This document shows, piece by piece, positions 9,815 through 16,624 of a stretch of 64,000 nucleotides of DNA; the first letter of the stretch is position 1, and every line of letters begins with the position of its first letter. Source of the DNA: Flavobacterium dauae (GTDB lineage: Bacteria > Bacteroidota > Bacteroidia > Flavobacteriales > Flavobacteriaceae); contig NZ_CP130821.1 in the NCBI RefSeq assembly GCF_004151275.2, positions 558,001 to 622,000 on the forward strand, written 5' to 3'. The translations under genes were made by a program, and so were the position numbers. The notes below the pieces were generated by a model. That model saw only the letters and a program-made list of their open reading frames with translations, made no database searches and was not told where the DNA came from.

Positions 9815-10436
9815 TAATATCAAAATTATCCAGATGAGTTGTCCGCAAAGTGGAAGAACCGACTTCCTTTTCAGGAGAGAGCGTGCTGTCAAAAATCTTC
9901 GCAATTTTTTGTGATGCATCCGCAATGGAACTTTCCAGAAGTGCAAATAATTCGGTTCCCTGCAATCTTTGAACGATATCAATCGCTGTTTGCTTTTGAC
10001 CTGGTTCCAGTACGTCTTTTTGAAGCAAGCTCCCCACGCTTGATAGCTCTTCAAAGGTAACCCCGGTGGCAAAACCGTTATCGCCGCCGGATATTCCGTA
10101 CCTGTTCCATTCTTCTTCCTCTTCTGCCAGATCAGGAGCACTGCCGAACACTTCATCCAGATCTTCCGGCGGGATCTGCATTCCGGTCATTTCATTTTCG
10201 TCGTATTCGATGTCTAAAGTATCGGGATCAAAGTCCTGTTCAGCAATTTGGCTTTTAGCGGTAGCACCCGGCACTGAAAAATTTCTCGGCGGTCTGGGCC
10301 GCCCCATGATGTCAGGCAGGTGCGGATTGGCTTTTTCCCCTTCCGGCTTTTGTTCGGTTTTCCTTTTTATGACCACCTTATCCTGCAACAGCAGGACAAT
10401 GATGATCAGCAGGCATATGACGATTACTGTTTCCAT
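9801..10436 (-). CDS. TraD-like conjugative transposon protein
   Basis: The 211-aa protein starts with a single N-terminal membrane segment (METVIVICLLIIIVLLL), followed by a charged, mostly soluble acidic domain rich in D and E (residues 65-115). It is a probable bitopic inner-membrane protein. It follows three DUF3408 genes and ParA on the same strand, the place of traD in CTnDOT-type elements (traA-traB-traC-traD). The expected next genes, traE and onward, are not found here; the hsd operon follows instead. The assignment rests mainly on position and architecture. Confidence 0.55.
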   Translation of the reverse strand: METVIVICLLIIIVLLLQDKVVIKRKTEQKPEGEKANPHLPDIMGRPRPPRNFSVPGATAKSQIAEQDFDPDTLDIEYDENEMTGMQIPPEDLDEVFGSAPDLAEEEEEWNRYGISGGDNGFATGVTFEELSSVGSLLQKDVLEPGQKQTAIDIVQRLQGTELFALLESSIADASQKIAKIFDSTLSPEKEVGSSTLRTTHLDNFDIREFV

Positions 10437-10439
10437 ACC

Positions 10440-10712
10440 TCATAAAATAGGTTTGAACCGTTTATTGAAATAATCGGTAATATCGTCGCCATATTCCCTG
10501 AAATGAAGTTCAAGGATATTGTCGATGTATGCGTACAGGGTTGCCTTTTCATCCCGTGTCAACTGCACGATGCGGAGCAATCTCTCGTGGTATTCCGGAC
10601 GTATGTACACTACTTTGCCATTTCGTCCTGATGGGAATCTATTGATTAAAAATAAAAAGGCATAAAGGTCTTTTTGCTCTTTATGTCGCGGATTTTTTCT
10701 GTTTTTACTCAT
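10440..10712 (-). CDS. DUF3408 family conjugative transposon protein (third copy)
   Basis: This 90-aa protein belongs to the DUF3408 group typical of Bacteroidetes conjugative transposons (TraB/TraC type). It has a basic N-terminus, then KVVYIRPEYHERLLRIVQLT, then an acidic helix ending LELHFREYGDDITDYF. The core aligns with the two neighbouring genes, so the three are paralogues. No enzymatic motif is visible; a ribbon-helix-helix-like DNA-binding role is plausible but unproven. It lies 2 bp from the next DUF3408 gene and 3 bp from the TraD-like gene. Confidence 0.75.
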   Translation of the reverse strand: MSKNRKNPRHKEQKDLYAFLFLINRFPSGRNGKVVYIRPEYHERLLRIVQLTRDEKATLYAYIDNILELHFREYGDDITDYFNKRFKPIL

Positions 10713-10714
10713 AA

Positions 10715-11002
10715 TTACATTTTTTTAAAAATTGGTTTGTCCGTTTTATCGTAAAGCTTATTCATTTCAGCCCCGTAATCATCAAAATGATCTTGGAGCA
10801 GATTATGCAGATAATCTGCAAGCGTGAGCCTTCCCCCACCGAGCATAAACACAAGCTGGCTTAGTTTCTGGTGGAACTCTTTACTGATGTATACTGTTTT
10901 TCCATTCCGTGCTAAAAATTCTGTCGGGGTCAGGAATTTGGATCTATACTGAGCCGCGCGTATTGTTTTTCCCGGCTTTTGCTTTAAATTTTTCATAATC
11001 AT
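10715..11002 (-). CDS. DUF3408 family conjugative transposon protein (second copy)
   Basis: This 95-aa protein has the DUF3408 core, TVYISKEFHQKLSQLVFML followed by LADYLHNLLQDHFDDYG, behind a Lys/Arg-rich N-terminus. A second in-frame ATG lies two codons inside. It sits between two other DUF3408 genes with 2-5 bp gaps, so translation is probably coupled. The function is unknown. Position downstream of ParA suggests a part in segregation, DNA processing or transfer regulation. Confidence 0.75.
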   Translation of the reverse strand: MIMKNLKQKPGKTIRAAQYRSKFLTPTEFLARNGKTVYISKEFHQKLSQLVFMLGGGRLTLADYLHNLLQDHFDDYGAEMNKLYDKTDKPIFKKM

Positions 11003-11007
11003 ATATT

Positions 11008-11454
11008 TTAAAAAAGAGGTTTAAATTTCTCAATAAAATCATCGGTAATCGCTTTCTCAAATACTTCGAAATGATGTTTGAGAATATTGTCGAGATAGGC
11101 ATACAGCGGAATTTTATCCCTTCCTATTACCTGTACAATACGTGATAACCTTTCGTGGTATTCCTGACGGATATAGATGCTCTTTTCGCCGCGTTTTTCC
11201 ATTGAGTGCGTATTCAGAAAGTGTTCAGCGTAGGTGTTGTCAGGATTTTTCTTTGCTCCGGTTCGTTCCCTTTGAACAGGTTTCTGATGCGGAATTTTCT
11301 TTAGTTTCTCCTTAATTTCATCCGTAGCAGGTTCTTTAGGAATTTCAGATACAGATTGTTGCATCCCCTCATCGCGTACACCGCCGGCCATTAAATCCAT
11401 TACATACTCTTCGTCAATTTCAGGGGCATTCGTTTTTTTATTTCCTTTTTCCAT
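11008..11454 (-). CDS. DUF3408 family conjugative transposon protein (first copy, longer)
   Basis: At 148 aa this is the longest of the three DUF3408 paralogues. A charged, probably disordered N-terminal half (residues 1-80) precedes the core KSIYIRQEYHERLSRIVQVI and a final helix, LKHHFEVFEKAITDDF. The extra N-terminus has no recognisable motif. It starts 5 bp downstream of the ParA stop, in the TraB position of CTnDOT-like elements. It is likely a DNA-associated accessory protein, without direct evidence. Confidence 0.8.
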   Translation of the reverse strand: MEKGNKKTNAPEIDEEYVMDLMAGGVRDEGMQQSVSEIPKEPATDEIKEKLKKIPHQKPVQRERTGAKKNPDNTYAEHFLNTHSMEKRGEKSIYIRQEYHERLSRIVQVIGRDKIPLYAYLDNILKHHFEVFEKAITDDFIEKFKPLF

Positions 11455-11459
11455 AATCG

Positions 11460-12227
11460 TTAAAGTTCAATGGTTCTTAAAAATTCCTGTATAAATAAAT
11501 CCAACTGACAAGCCCTCATCTGCCTTTGGTCTGGTGGCAACAAAGAGGAACGGAAAGGGGTCCGTTCCATAGCTTCACTTTCTTTTCTGAAGCGTTTGCT
11601 GTCGGTTATATACGTTTTCATCAAAGAAAAACCCATATTCGCTATAAATTTGCCGTATAAATCGTATAAGTCTGATTTTTCACGCCTGTCCACCTGGTTC
11701 CAGAACAGGTGGATACCCTTGATCGTACTTTTTCCGCTTTTCATAATAATATCCGTAAGCGCCTGTGTAAAGCTCAGTGTACTTTCCACAACGACCCTGT
11801 CGGCCGTTATGGGCGAAAAGATGAAATCCATTCCCATAAGCGTCCGGAGTATTCCGGCTGAATTGACCGTTCCCGGCAGGTCAAAGAAAATCACATCCAA
11901 TGAAACCGTTGAGGATTGCATTAAATGATCGGCTTTACTCAAAGCCGTTTCTGCTTTGCATTGCCCGATTGCATAAGCTTTCTTATTAATACTCATAAAC
12001 TGCCTTTGAGCGATACGTTTAAAATTTTCATTTTCCATAACAGCTTTCAAGTCTCTTTCCCGCATTTTTAGCAAACTGTACTGCGGATAATCACAGTCTA
12101 ACACCGCTACGTTGTAGCCCAATCGATAATGGAGCAGACTTGCGGCAAGTGCAGTAAATGTGCTTTTGCCGACACCGCCTTTTTGAGAAGAAAAGGCAAT
12201 AAACAGTGGTTTCTTTTTTGTTTCCAT
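11460..12227 (-). CDS. ParA/MinD-type ATPase (TraA of conjugative transposon)
   Basis: This 255-aa P-loop ATPase has the deviant Walker A KGGVGKST at ~residues 15-22 and an FDLPGT Walker B region near 115. It belongs to the ParA family that in Bacteroidetes ICEs heads the tra operon under the name TraA. Likely roles are element maintenance or positioning of DNA or transfer machinery. It is first in the minus-strand run ParA - DUF3408 x3 - TraD-like and is divergent from the mob genes. The 640-bp space upstream holds many inverted repeats. There is no obvious ParB partner here. Confidence 0.88.
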   Translation of the reverse strand: METKKKPLFIAFSSQKGGVGKSTFTALAASLLHYRLGYNVAVLDCDYPQYSLLKMRERDLKAVMENENFKRIAQRQFMSINKKAYAIGQCKAETALSKADHLMQSSTVSLDVIFFDLPGTVNSAGILRTLMGMDFIFSPITADRVVVESTLSFTQALTDIIMKSGKSTIKGIHLFWNQVDRREKSDLYDLYGKFIANMGFSLMKTYITDSKRFRKESEAMERTPFRSSLLPPDQRQMRACQLDLFIQEFLRTIEL

Positions 12228-12396
12228 ATTTTAAAATTTAAAGTTTCTATTTTCTTGCAGGCAGTCAATCGTGCTGACAGTCAATCAGGCTTTCCCGATT
12301 TCAGTCGGGCTTCCTCGCAGGATAGCCCTCATTCCTGCAAACCTGCATACGCGCCGGATGGTTACCTTATGTGATAGCCTGATATCAGGCTATCTT

Positions 12397-12444
12397 TCTT
12401 GCTTCCTTGCTTTCCTGCTTTCTTGCGTTCCTGCAATCCTGCAA
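12397..12444. repeat. Six 8-bp tandem repeats (YCYTGCNN)
   Basis: Units are TCTTGCTT, CCTTGCTT, TCCTGCTT, TCTTGCGT, TCCTGCAA and TCCTGCAA, back to back. The last unit forms the left part of the palindrome at 12437-12458. Iteron-like spacing in the putative oriT region suggests a protein-binding array. Confidence 0.6.
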
Positions 12445-12752
12445 TCCGGATTGCAGGAATATCTGAATGACGCGCTGATAGCGTTCCTGCCTGAACACTG
12501 ATACAAAGAACTATCTATATTTTTTCCATTGTATATATGTGGCACGCTTTGTCCCCGGGAGACCTTATTTGGCACTGTGTTACAGTGCAATCCTTTCATA
12601 AAGAGGTCTTTACTTTGTAAAATGAATAATATTAACGGATTGATACGAAAGTCTTCCGACAAACCGGCGGGTAACCGGGGCGGCGACAAGCCGCTTCTCC
12701 CTGTTACATTTAATCCGTCCCGCAGGGCGGATTATTGTGTTCACCCGAACAC

Positions 12753-12809
12753 GGCAAGTTGTGTCTTGAGGCACTCAAAACTGTATTTTGTGCCTCAAAA
12801 CAACTTGCC
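12753..12809. repeat. Long two-part inverted repeat upstream of mobA
   Basis: The outer arms are 10 bp and the inner arms 9 bp, with a 3-nt versus 1-nt asymmetry and a 15-nt loop. A second small hairpin (12737-12752) abuts it. There is no T-run directly after it on either strand, so it is not an obvious terminator. It is a candidate relaxosome-binding hairpin. Confidence 0.6.
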
Positions 12810-12869
12810 CTTGCAGGGGGCGGAAAATACCTCCGAAGTCGGCTTTTCGTATGAATTATAAATGGATTA

Positions 12870-13316
12870 GTGATGAATCAGAACATTAACAGCAAACAGA
12901 ATAAGGGCGGTCGTAAGCCCAAGCTTAATCCCAGCATACACCGCCACGTTTTCCGTCTTACAGACGAGGAAAACGCCAAACTTCTATCACTTTTTGAAGC
13001 ATCGGGAATGACCAATAAAGCAAAGTTTATTGCTTCACAAGTGTTCGGAAAGGAAATGAAGTCGGTTAAAATAGACAAGGGAACGGTTGATTTTTATATG
13101 CGGCTGACGTCGTTTTATAGCCAGTTCCGCGCTATCGGTGTCAATTACAACCAGATTGTGAAGCTGTTGTACCGGCATTTTTCCGAGAAAAAAGCCGCAG
13201 CCTTTCTTTATAAACTGGAAAAACAGACGGCTGAAATGGCACTATTGTGTCAGAAAATCGTTCAGTTAACAGAAGAATTTGAAGCAAAATACCTGAAAAA
13301 CCAGCCTTTAAAATGA
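12870..13316 (+). CDS. mobA: MobA-like relaxosome accessory protein
   Basis: This 148-aa basic protein has the MobC-type ribbon-helix-helix start RHVFRLTDEENAKLLSLF (residues ~25-42), followed by a helical region that ends IGVNYNQIVKLLYRHF. Proteins of this kind bind near oriT and help the relaxase nick DNA. The gene overlaps the relaxase start by 4 bp (ATGA at 13313-13316), which implies translational coupling. The start at 12870 precedes a second ATG one codon later, so either could be used. The name follows common usage for Bacteroidetes ICE mobilisation genes. Confidence 0.8.
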   Translation: MMNQNINSKQNKGGRKPKLNPSIHRHVFRLTDEENAKLLSLFEASGMTNKAKFIASQVFGKEMKSVKIDKGTVDFYMRLTSFYSQFRAIGVNYNQIVKLLYRHFSEKKAAAFLYKLEKQTAEMALLCQKIVQLTEEFEAKYLKNQPLK

Positions 13317-14608
13317 TCGCAAAAATAGGAAGAAGCGGAAATTTGTATGGTGCATTGGCGTACAATAACCTCAAAGTTGATAAGGAAAACGGACAGATCC
13401 TGTTCACAAATAAGGTAATTGAAACGGCAAACGGACACTATTCCGTTGCCCAACTGGCCCAATCTTTTGAACCGTACCTTATCGCAAATCGCAATACAGA
13501 AAAGCATACGCTGCATATTTCGCTCAATCCGGACCCGAAGGACAAGGTCAGCGATGAAAAGTTCCGGGAAATGGCGGAAGAATATATGCGGGAAATGGGT
13601 TATGGAAATCAGCCTTTTGTGGTGTTCAAACATACGGATATTGACCGGAGCCACATCCATATCGTATCGGTTTGTGTGGACGAACAGGGTGCAAAGATTT
13701 CGGACAAGTTCGAAAAAGTACGCTCCATGAAAGTCTGTCGCGAGCTCGAAAAAAAGCACGTACTCATCCCAGCAACGGACAGGGAGCGCAACCAGAGTGA
13801 CAAGATTTTCAGACCTGTGGATTATAAAGCCGGCAATGTAAAAAGTCAGATTGCTTCGGTCGTCAGGCACGTGCCGGATTACTACCGGTTTCAGACGTTG
13901 GGCGAATACAACGCGTTACTTTCCCTGTTCAATATAACCACTGAAAAAGTGGAGGGCGAACTGCACGGCAAAACGAAGCGGGGTTTATTGTACATTCCCC
14001 TGGATGAGCAAGGCGGAAGAGCCGGACACCCGTTCAAGGCATCGCTTTTCGGAAAGAATGCGGGATTACCTGCCTTGGAACAGCATTTCGGGAAATGCAC
14101 AACAGTTTTAAAAAACCACCCGGGCAGGCAGACCCTTAAAGTAGCAGCGACCATTGCACTGAAAACCACCAACGACGAGCAGGCTTTTAAAAAACAATTG
14201 TCGGAACAGGGTATAAATGTTGTTGTACGCCGGAATGATACCGGCCGCATTTATGGTATCACGTTCATTGACCACAATTCCAAAACGGTCTGGAACGGAT
14301 CCCGTTTAAGCAAGGAGCTTTCCGCCAATACTTTTAATGAATACTGGAGCAAAGACATCCGCACTAAAATGGAAGAACCTTCGGTTCCGGTTCAAACGGT
14401 CAGCGACATACCGGAGCAGGAAATAGCGAAGGACGATGCACCGCACCATTTTTTCAGCTTTCTGGACGATGATGGCGGCGTTGTACAGAGCGTTTTTGAA
14501 GGAATGGGAGGATTGTTTGCCGAAACAAAAAGTAGAACAGCCGGAGAAGCGGACTTTATTTTTAACTCAACAAAAAAGAAAAAACGGAAAAGAAAAAGGG
14601 AGTTATAA
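13313..14608 (+). CDS. mobB: MobB relaxase (HUH-type mobilisation nuclease)
   Basis: The relaxase nicks oriT and stays covalently bound to the transferred strand. The 431-aa protein has Tyr candidates near the N-terminus (LYGALAYNN, residues 11-19), HTLHISLNP at 65-73 and the metal-binding histidine motif HIHIV at 114-118. This matches relaxases of the MobA/VirD2-like group found in Bacteroidetes elements. The C-terminal third is charged and ends in a Lys/Arg tail. It is translationally coupled to mobA. The coupling ATPase gene usually follows directly but here is separated by two cargo genes. Confidence 0.9.
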   Translation: MIAKIGRSGNLYGALAYNNLKVDKENGQILFTNKVIETANGHYSVAQLAQSFEPYLIANRNTEKHTLHISLNPDPKDKVSDEKFREMAEEYMREMGYGNQPFVVFKHTDIDRSHIHIVSVCVDEQGAKISDKFEKVRSMKVCRELEKKHVLIPATDRERNQSDKIFRPVDYKAGNVKSQIASVVRHVPDYYRFQTLGEYNALLSLFNITTEKVEGELHGKTKRGLLYIPLDEQGGRAGHPFKASLFGKNAGLPALEQHFGKCTTVLKNHPGRQTLKVAATIALKTTNDEQAFKKQLSEQGINVVVRRNDTGRIYGITFIDHNSKTVWNGSRLSKELSANTFNEYWSKDIRTKMEEPSVPVQTVSDIPEQEIAKDDAPHHFFSFLDDDGGVVQSVFEGMGGLFAETKSRTAGEADFIFNSTKKKKRKRKREL

Positions 14609-14614
14609 ACTCCC
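14594..14614 (-). terminator. Hairpin terminator for the lipoprotein gene, overlapping the mobB stop
   Basis: GGGAGTT (14598-14604) pairs with AACTCCC (14608-14614). The T-run follows on the minus strand, so it would stop transcription coming from the lipoprotein gene. It resembles the terminator at 9786-9814 (AAAAAGGGAG and AAACTCCCTAA flanks). Confidence 0.55.
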
Positions 14615-14640
14615 TAAAAAATATATAGATATCACAGCAA

Positions 14641-15489
14641 TTAAATATCTTCTAATACAATTTCTACATGATCGATATAAGATTTGAAATAAAGATGCAG
14701 ATTATCTCCGTATGTTGTTGTGAAGAAATATTCTGATTCAAAATTGGTTAATGGAGGATAAACCACTTCTCTTGAATTTTTATGGAATGAAACAATGCCC
14801 ATAAGTGAATTAGTAGCCGGATTATATGTTTGAATCCCCGGAACTATATCGTAACCTTCAGCTGTCATTGCCGGAGGTATACTAGTTGGCGAGGTAAACG
14901 GTATCGGAGCATCACCCTTTAAAAACATAGTCTTTACAGGTGACCCCACGTTTGAATTATGGTATATATAATTGTAAACACTATATATTTTTCCATATTT
15001 CTGTAAGAAATTAACTTCTAAGGCATTTAATGGACTCGATGCAGTAAACGAACTGAAATTATGCGTTACCGAAGTGCCGGAACTAATAGGTAAAATATAC
15101 TGTACAAATAATGCGGGATTAAATTCATTACCACCGTAGAGTAAATTAGGGGCATTTGTTATATCCAATACAGGACCACCACCAGCAGCCGGACTATAAT
15201 CAATAACACCATTGATATTGCCATCGTAATATGCCGGTCCTACCTGGACACGGTATCCTATCTGGTAATTTGCCGTATTATTAATAAACTTTACAGGGAC
15301 ATCGATTATATTATTGATGTCGAACGGACTTTCATACCCAACCGCGGGTGTATTAGTATAAACACTATTTTGAGGGTTACTCGAGGTTTCGTTAGTATTC
15401 TCATTCATCAGATCTGCATCCTGATAAGAATCTTCACTACACGCAACAAGTGTAAACAAGCCTATAAGGGCAATAATTGATTTTTTCAT
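14641..15489 (-). CDS. Hypothetical surface lipoprotein
   Basis: The 282-aa protein starts with a lipoprotein signal peptide, MKKSIIALIGLFTLVACSED, with a lipobox Cys at residue 17, so it should be anchored in a membrane as a lipoprotein. A low-complexity Asn/Ser/Thr linker (residues ~25-50) precedes a beta-rich domain with no motif I recognise. Its DNA is more AT-rich than the neighbouring mob genes, which suggests separate acquisition. It lies on the opposite strand to mobB and mobC, between them, as cargo. The function is unknown; surface exclusion or adhesion would be pure guesses. Confidence 0.75.
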   Translation of the reverse strand: MKKSIIALIGLFTLVACSEDSYQDADLMNENTNETSSNPQNSVYTNTPAVGYESPFDINNIIDVPVKFINNTANYQIGYRVQVGPAYYDGNINGVIDYSPAAGGGPVLDITNAPNLLYGGNEFNPALFVQYILPISSGTSVTHNFSSFTASSPLNALEVNFLQKYGKIYSVYNYIYHNSNVGSPVKTMFLKGDAPIPFTSPTSIPPAMTAEGYDIVPGIQTYNPATNSLMGIVSFHKNSREVVYPPLTNFESEYFFTTTYGDNLHLYFKSYIDHVEIVLEDI

Positions 15490-15578
15490 ATTTTGATTTA
15501 ATTTTAAGTTGATATTGTGAAATTAATTCTTAAAATTTAAATAAAAATATTTTTTATTTGATTTGTTTTCAGTATTTT

Positions 15579-15782
15579 ATGCACTTCCAGATCAAACTTG
15601 AAAACGGAAGAAAAATCAAGGTGGTTGATAATATTTTACCAATTCAAAACGACATACGCATAGTTTTTCGTACTAAAGTTATGCTTTGGATTGCAGGATC
15701 GTCCAATAAAAAACAGATTAAATGCTTTCCAAATCACAGATACGGTCCGACTGCCAGTATTCCTGCGTATCTATATCCATAA
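15579..15782 (+). other. Possible small gene or gene remnant
   Basis: A 67-codon frame (MHFQIKLENGRKIKVVDN at its start) reads like coding sequence in its first ~45 codons, then runs antisense into the 3' end of the metallophosphoesterase gene. No promoter or ribosome site is apparent. It may be a fragment of a gene disrupted when the cargo arrived, or chance. Low confidence. Confidence 0.2.
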
Positions 15783-16485
15783 TGGTCAGCCTGCCGTTCA
15801 GGTGACCGGCTCCGGTATCCATATTGGTTATATTAAAAGCATTCATCGGCTGGTCTGTTCTCCAATTGGTCGTTGGGGTATGACCGATGTAAACCTCCCT
15901 AAAAGGTGTTGCCATTTCAAGAACCGAAGAGGAATTACCATTTTCCTTTAAACCGACTGCCTCTTCCCACAGCTCCCTGTTCCAGTAATAGGCGGTTTCC
16001 TGTTGCCGGTCAAATGCTACCGTCCGGTCAAAGCCCGCGTGGATAAAGCAACGGTTGTCTTCCGTGACGTGAAATAATTGCTGGTTTCGGAAAAACGCTT
16101 GGTGCGCCGCGGGTATATCCGTTGAACTCAGCGAGGTTTTATACCCACTGCCTGATGCAAGGCAGATTTTCTTCCCTTCTTTTTTATGTTCGAGATAGGA
16201 TAGTATGGTGCCTTTGCCACCGTAAGTCCAGTACACCGGGTGGAAATCGTTTTCAATGAATTCGAGCAACCAGATATCGTGGTTTCCTTTGATGGCGATA
16301 AGGTTACGGATTTTTAATAATTCTTCTACGCATTCGTAGACATATCGGTGTCCGTCAGCAACGTCCCCGAGCTGGATCAGTACATCCTTTTCATAATCAA
16401 AATTCGACCTTTTTAAACATTGCACAAGTGCCCGGTGAGCACCATGGATATCACCCATAACAAAAGTTCTCATTTCTTTTTCCAT
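15718..16485 (-). CDS. Metallophosphoesterase (PP1/PP2A-like serine/threonine phosphatase family)
   Basis: This is a calcineurin-like phosphoesterase. The three metal-binding motifs are present in order and properly spaced: GDIHG near residue 11, GDVAD near 40 and GNHD near 67. Later histidines lie in FIHAGFD and YIGHTP. The preferred start is the ATG at 16485 (255 aa, MEKEMRTFVMGDIHG); an ATG at 16473 is also possible, while the longer upstream frame lacks the family's usual start. Substrates of such small bacterial phosphatases (phosphoproteins, nucleotides) cannot be told from sequence. It is divergent from the coupling protein gene and lies within the mob region as cargo. Confidence 0.9.
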   Translation of the reverse strand: MEKEMRTFVMGDIHGAHRALVQCLKRSNFDYEKDVLIQLGDVADGHRYVYECVEELLKIRNLIAIKGNHDIWLLEFIENDFHPVYWTYGGKGTILSYLEHKKEGKKICLASGSGYKTSLSSTDIPAAHQAFFRNQQLFHVTEDNRCFIHAGFDRTVAFDRQQETAYYWNRELWEEAVGLKENGNSSSVLEMATPFREVYIGHTPTTNWRTDQPMNAFNITNMDTGAGHLNGRLTIMDIDTQEYWQSDRICDLESI

Positions 16486-16624
16486 TGCGTTTATAACACA
16501 TACAATATACGGAAAAAATAGCCTAAAACGCCAAATAATTCCAGTAAAAGCCATAGTAAACCACAAATGCACAGCCTCTTACAACCGGTAATAATTTCAA
16601 CTGCAAACATTAAAAATTACAACT

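Larger units (their letters stand above)
12228..12869. other. Non-coding, inverted-repeat-rich region between parA and mobA: candidate oriT/regulatory region
   Basis: No convincing gene lies here. Two perfect 22-bp palindromes (12373-12394, 12437-12458) flank and overlap a run of six 8-bp repeats of the form YCYTGCNN. Further right, GTGTTC/GAACAC arms (12737-12752) adjoin a long hairpin. Its outer arms GGCAAGTTGT and ACAACTTGCC lie at 12753-12762 and 12800-12809, its inner arms TTGAGGCAC and GTGCCTCAA at 12766-12774 and 12790-12798. The spot, just upstream of the accessory and relaxase genes, is where oriT sits in related elements. The nick site itself cannot be seen. Confidence 0.5.

Noticed and set aside
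12529..12861. 110-codon frame in the parA-mobA spacer
   Set aside because: It crosses all the hairpins, has no recognisable protein features and looks like chance.
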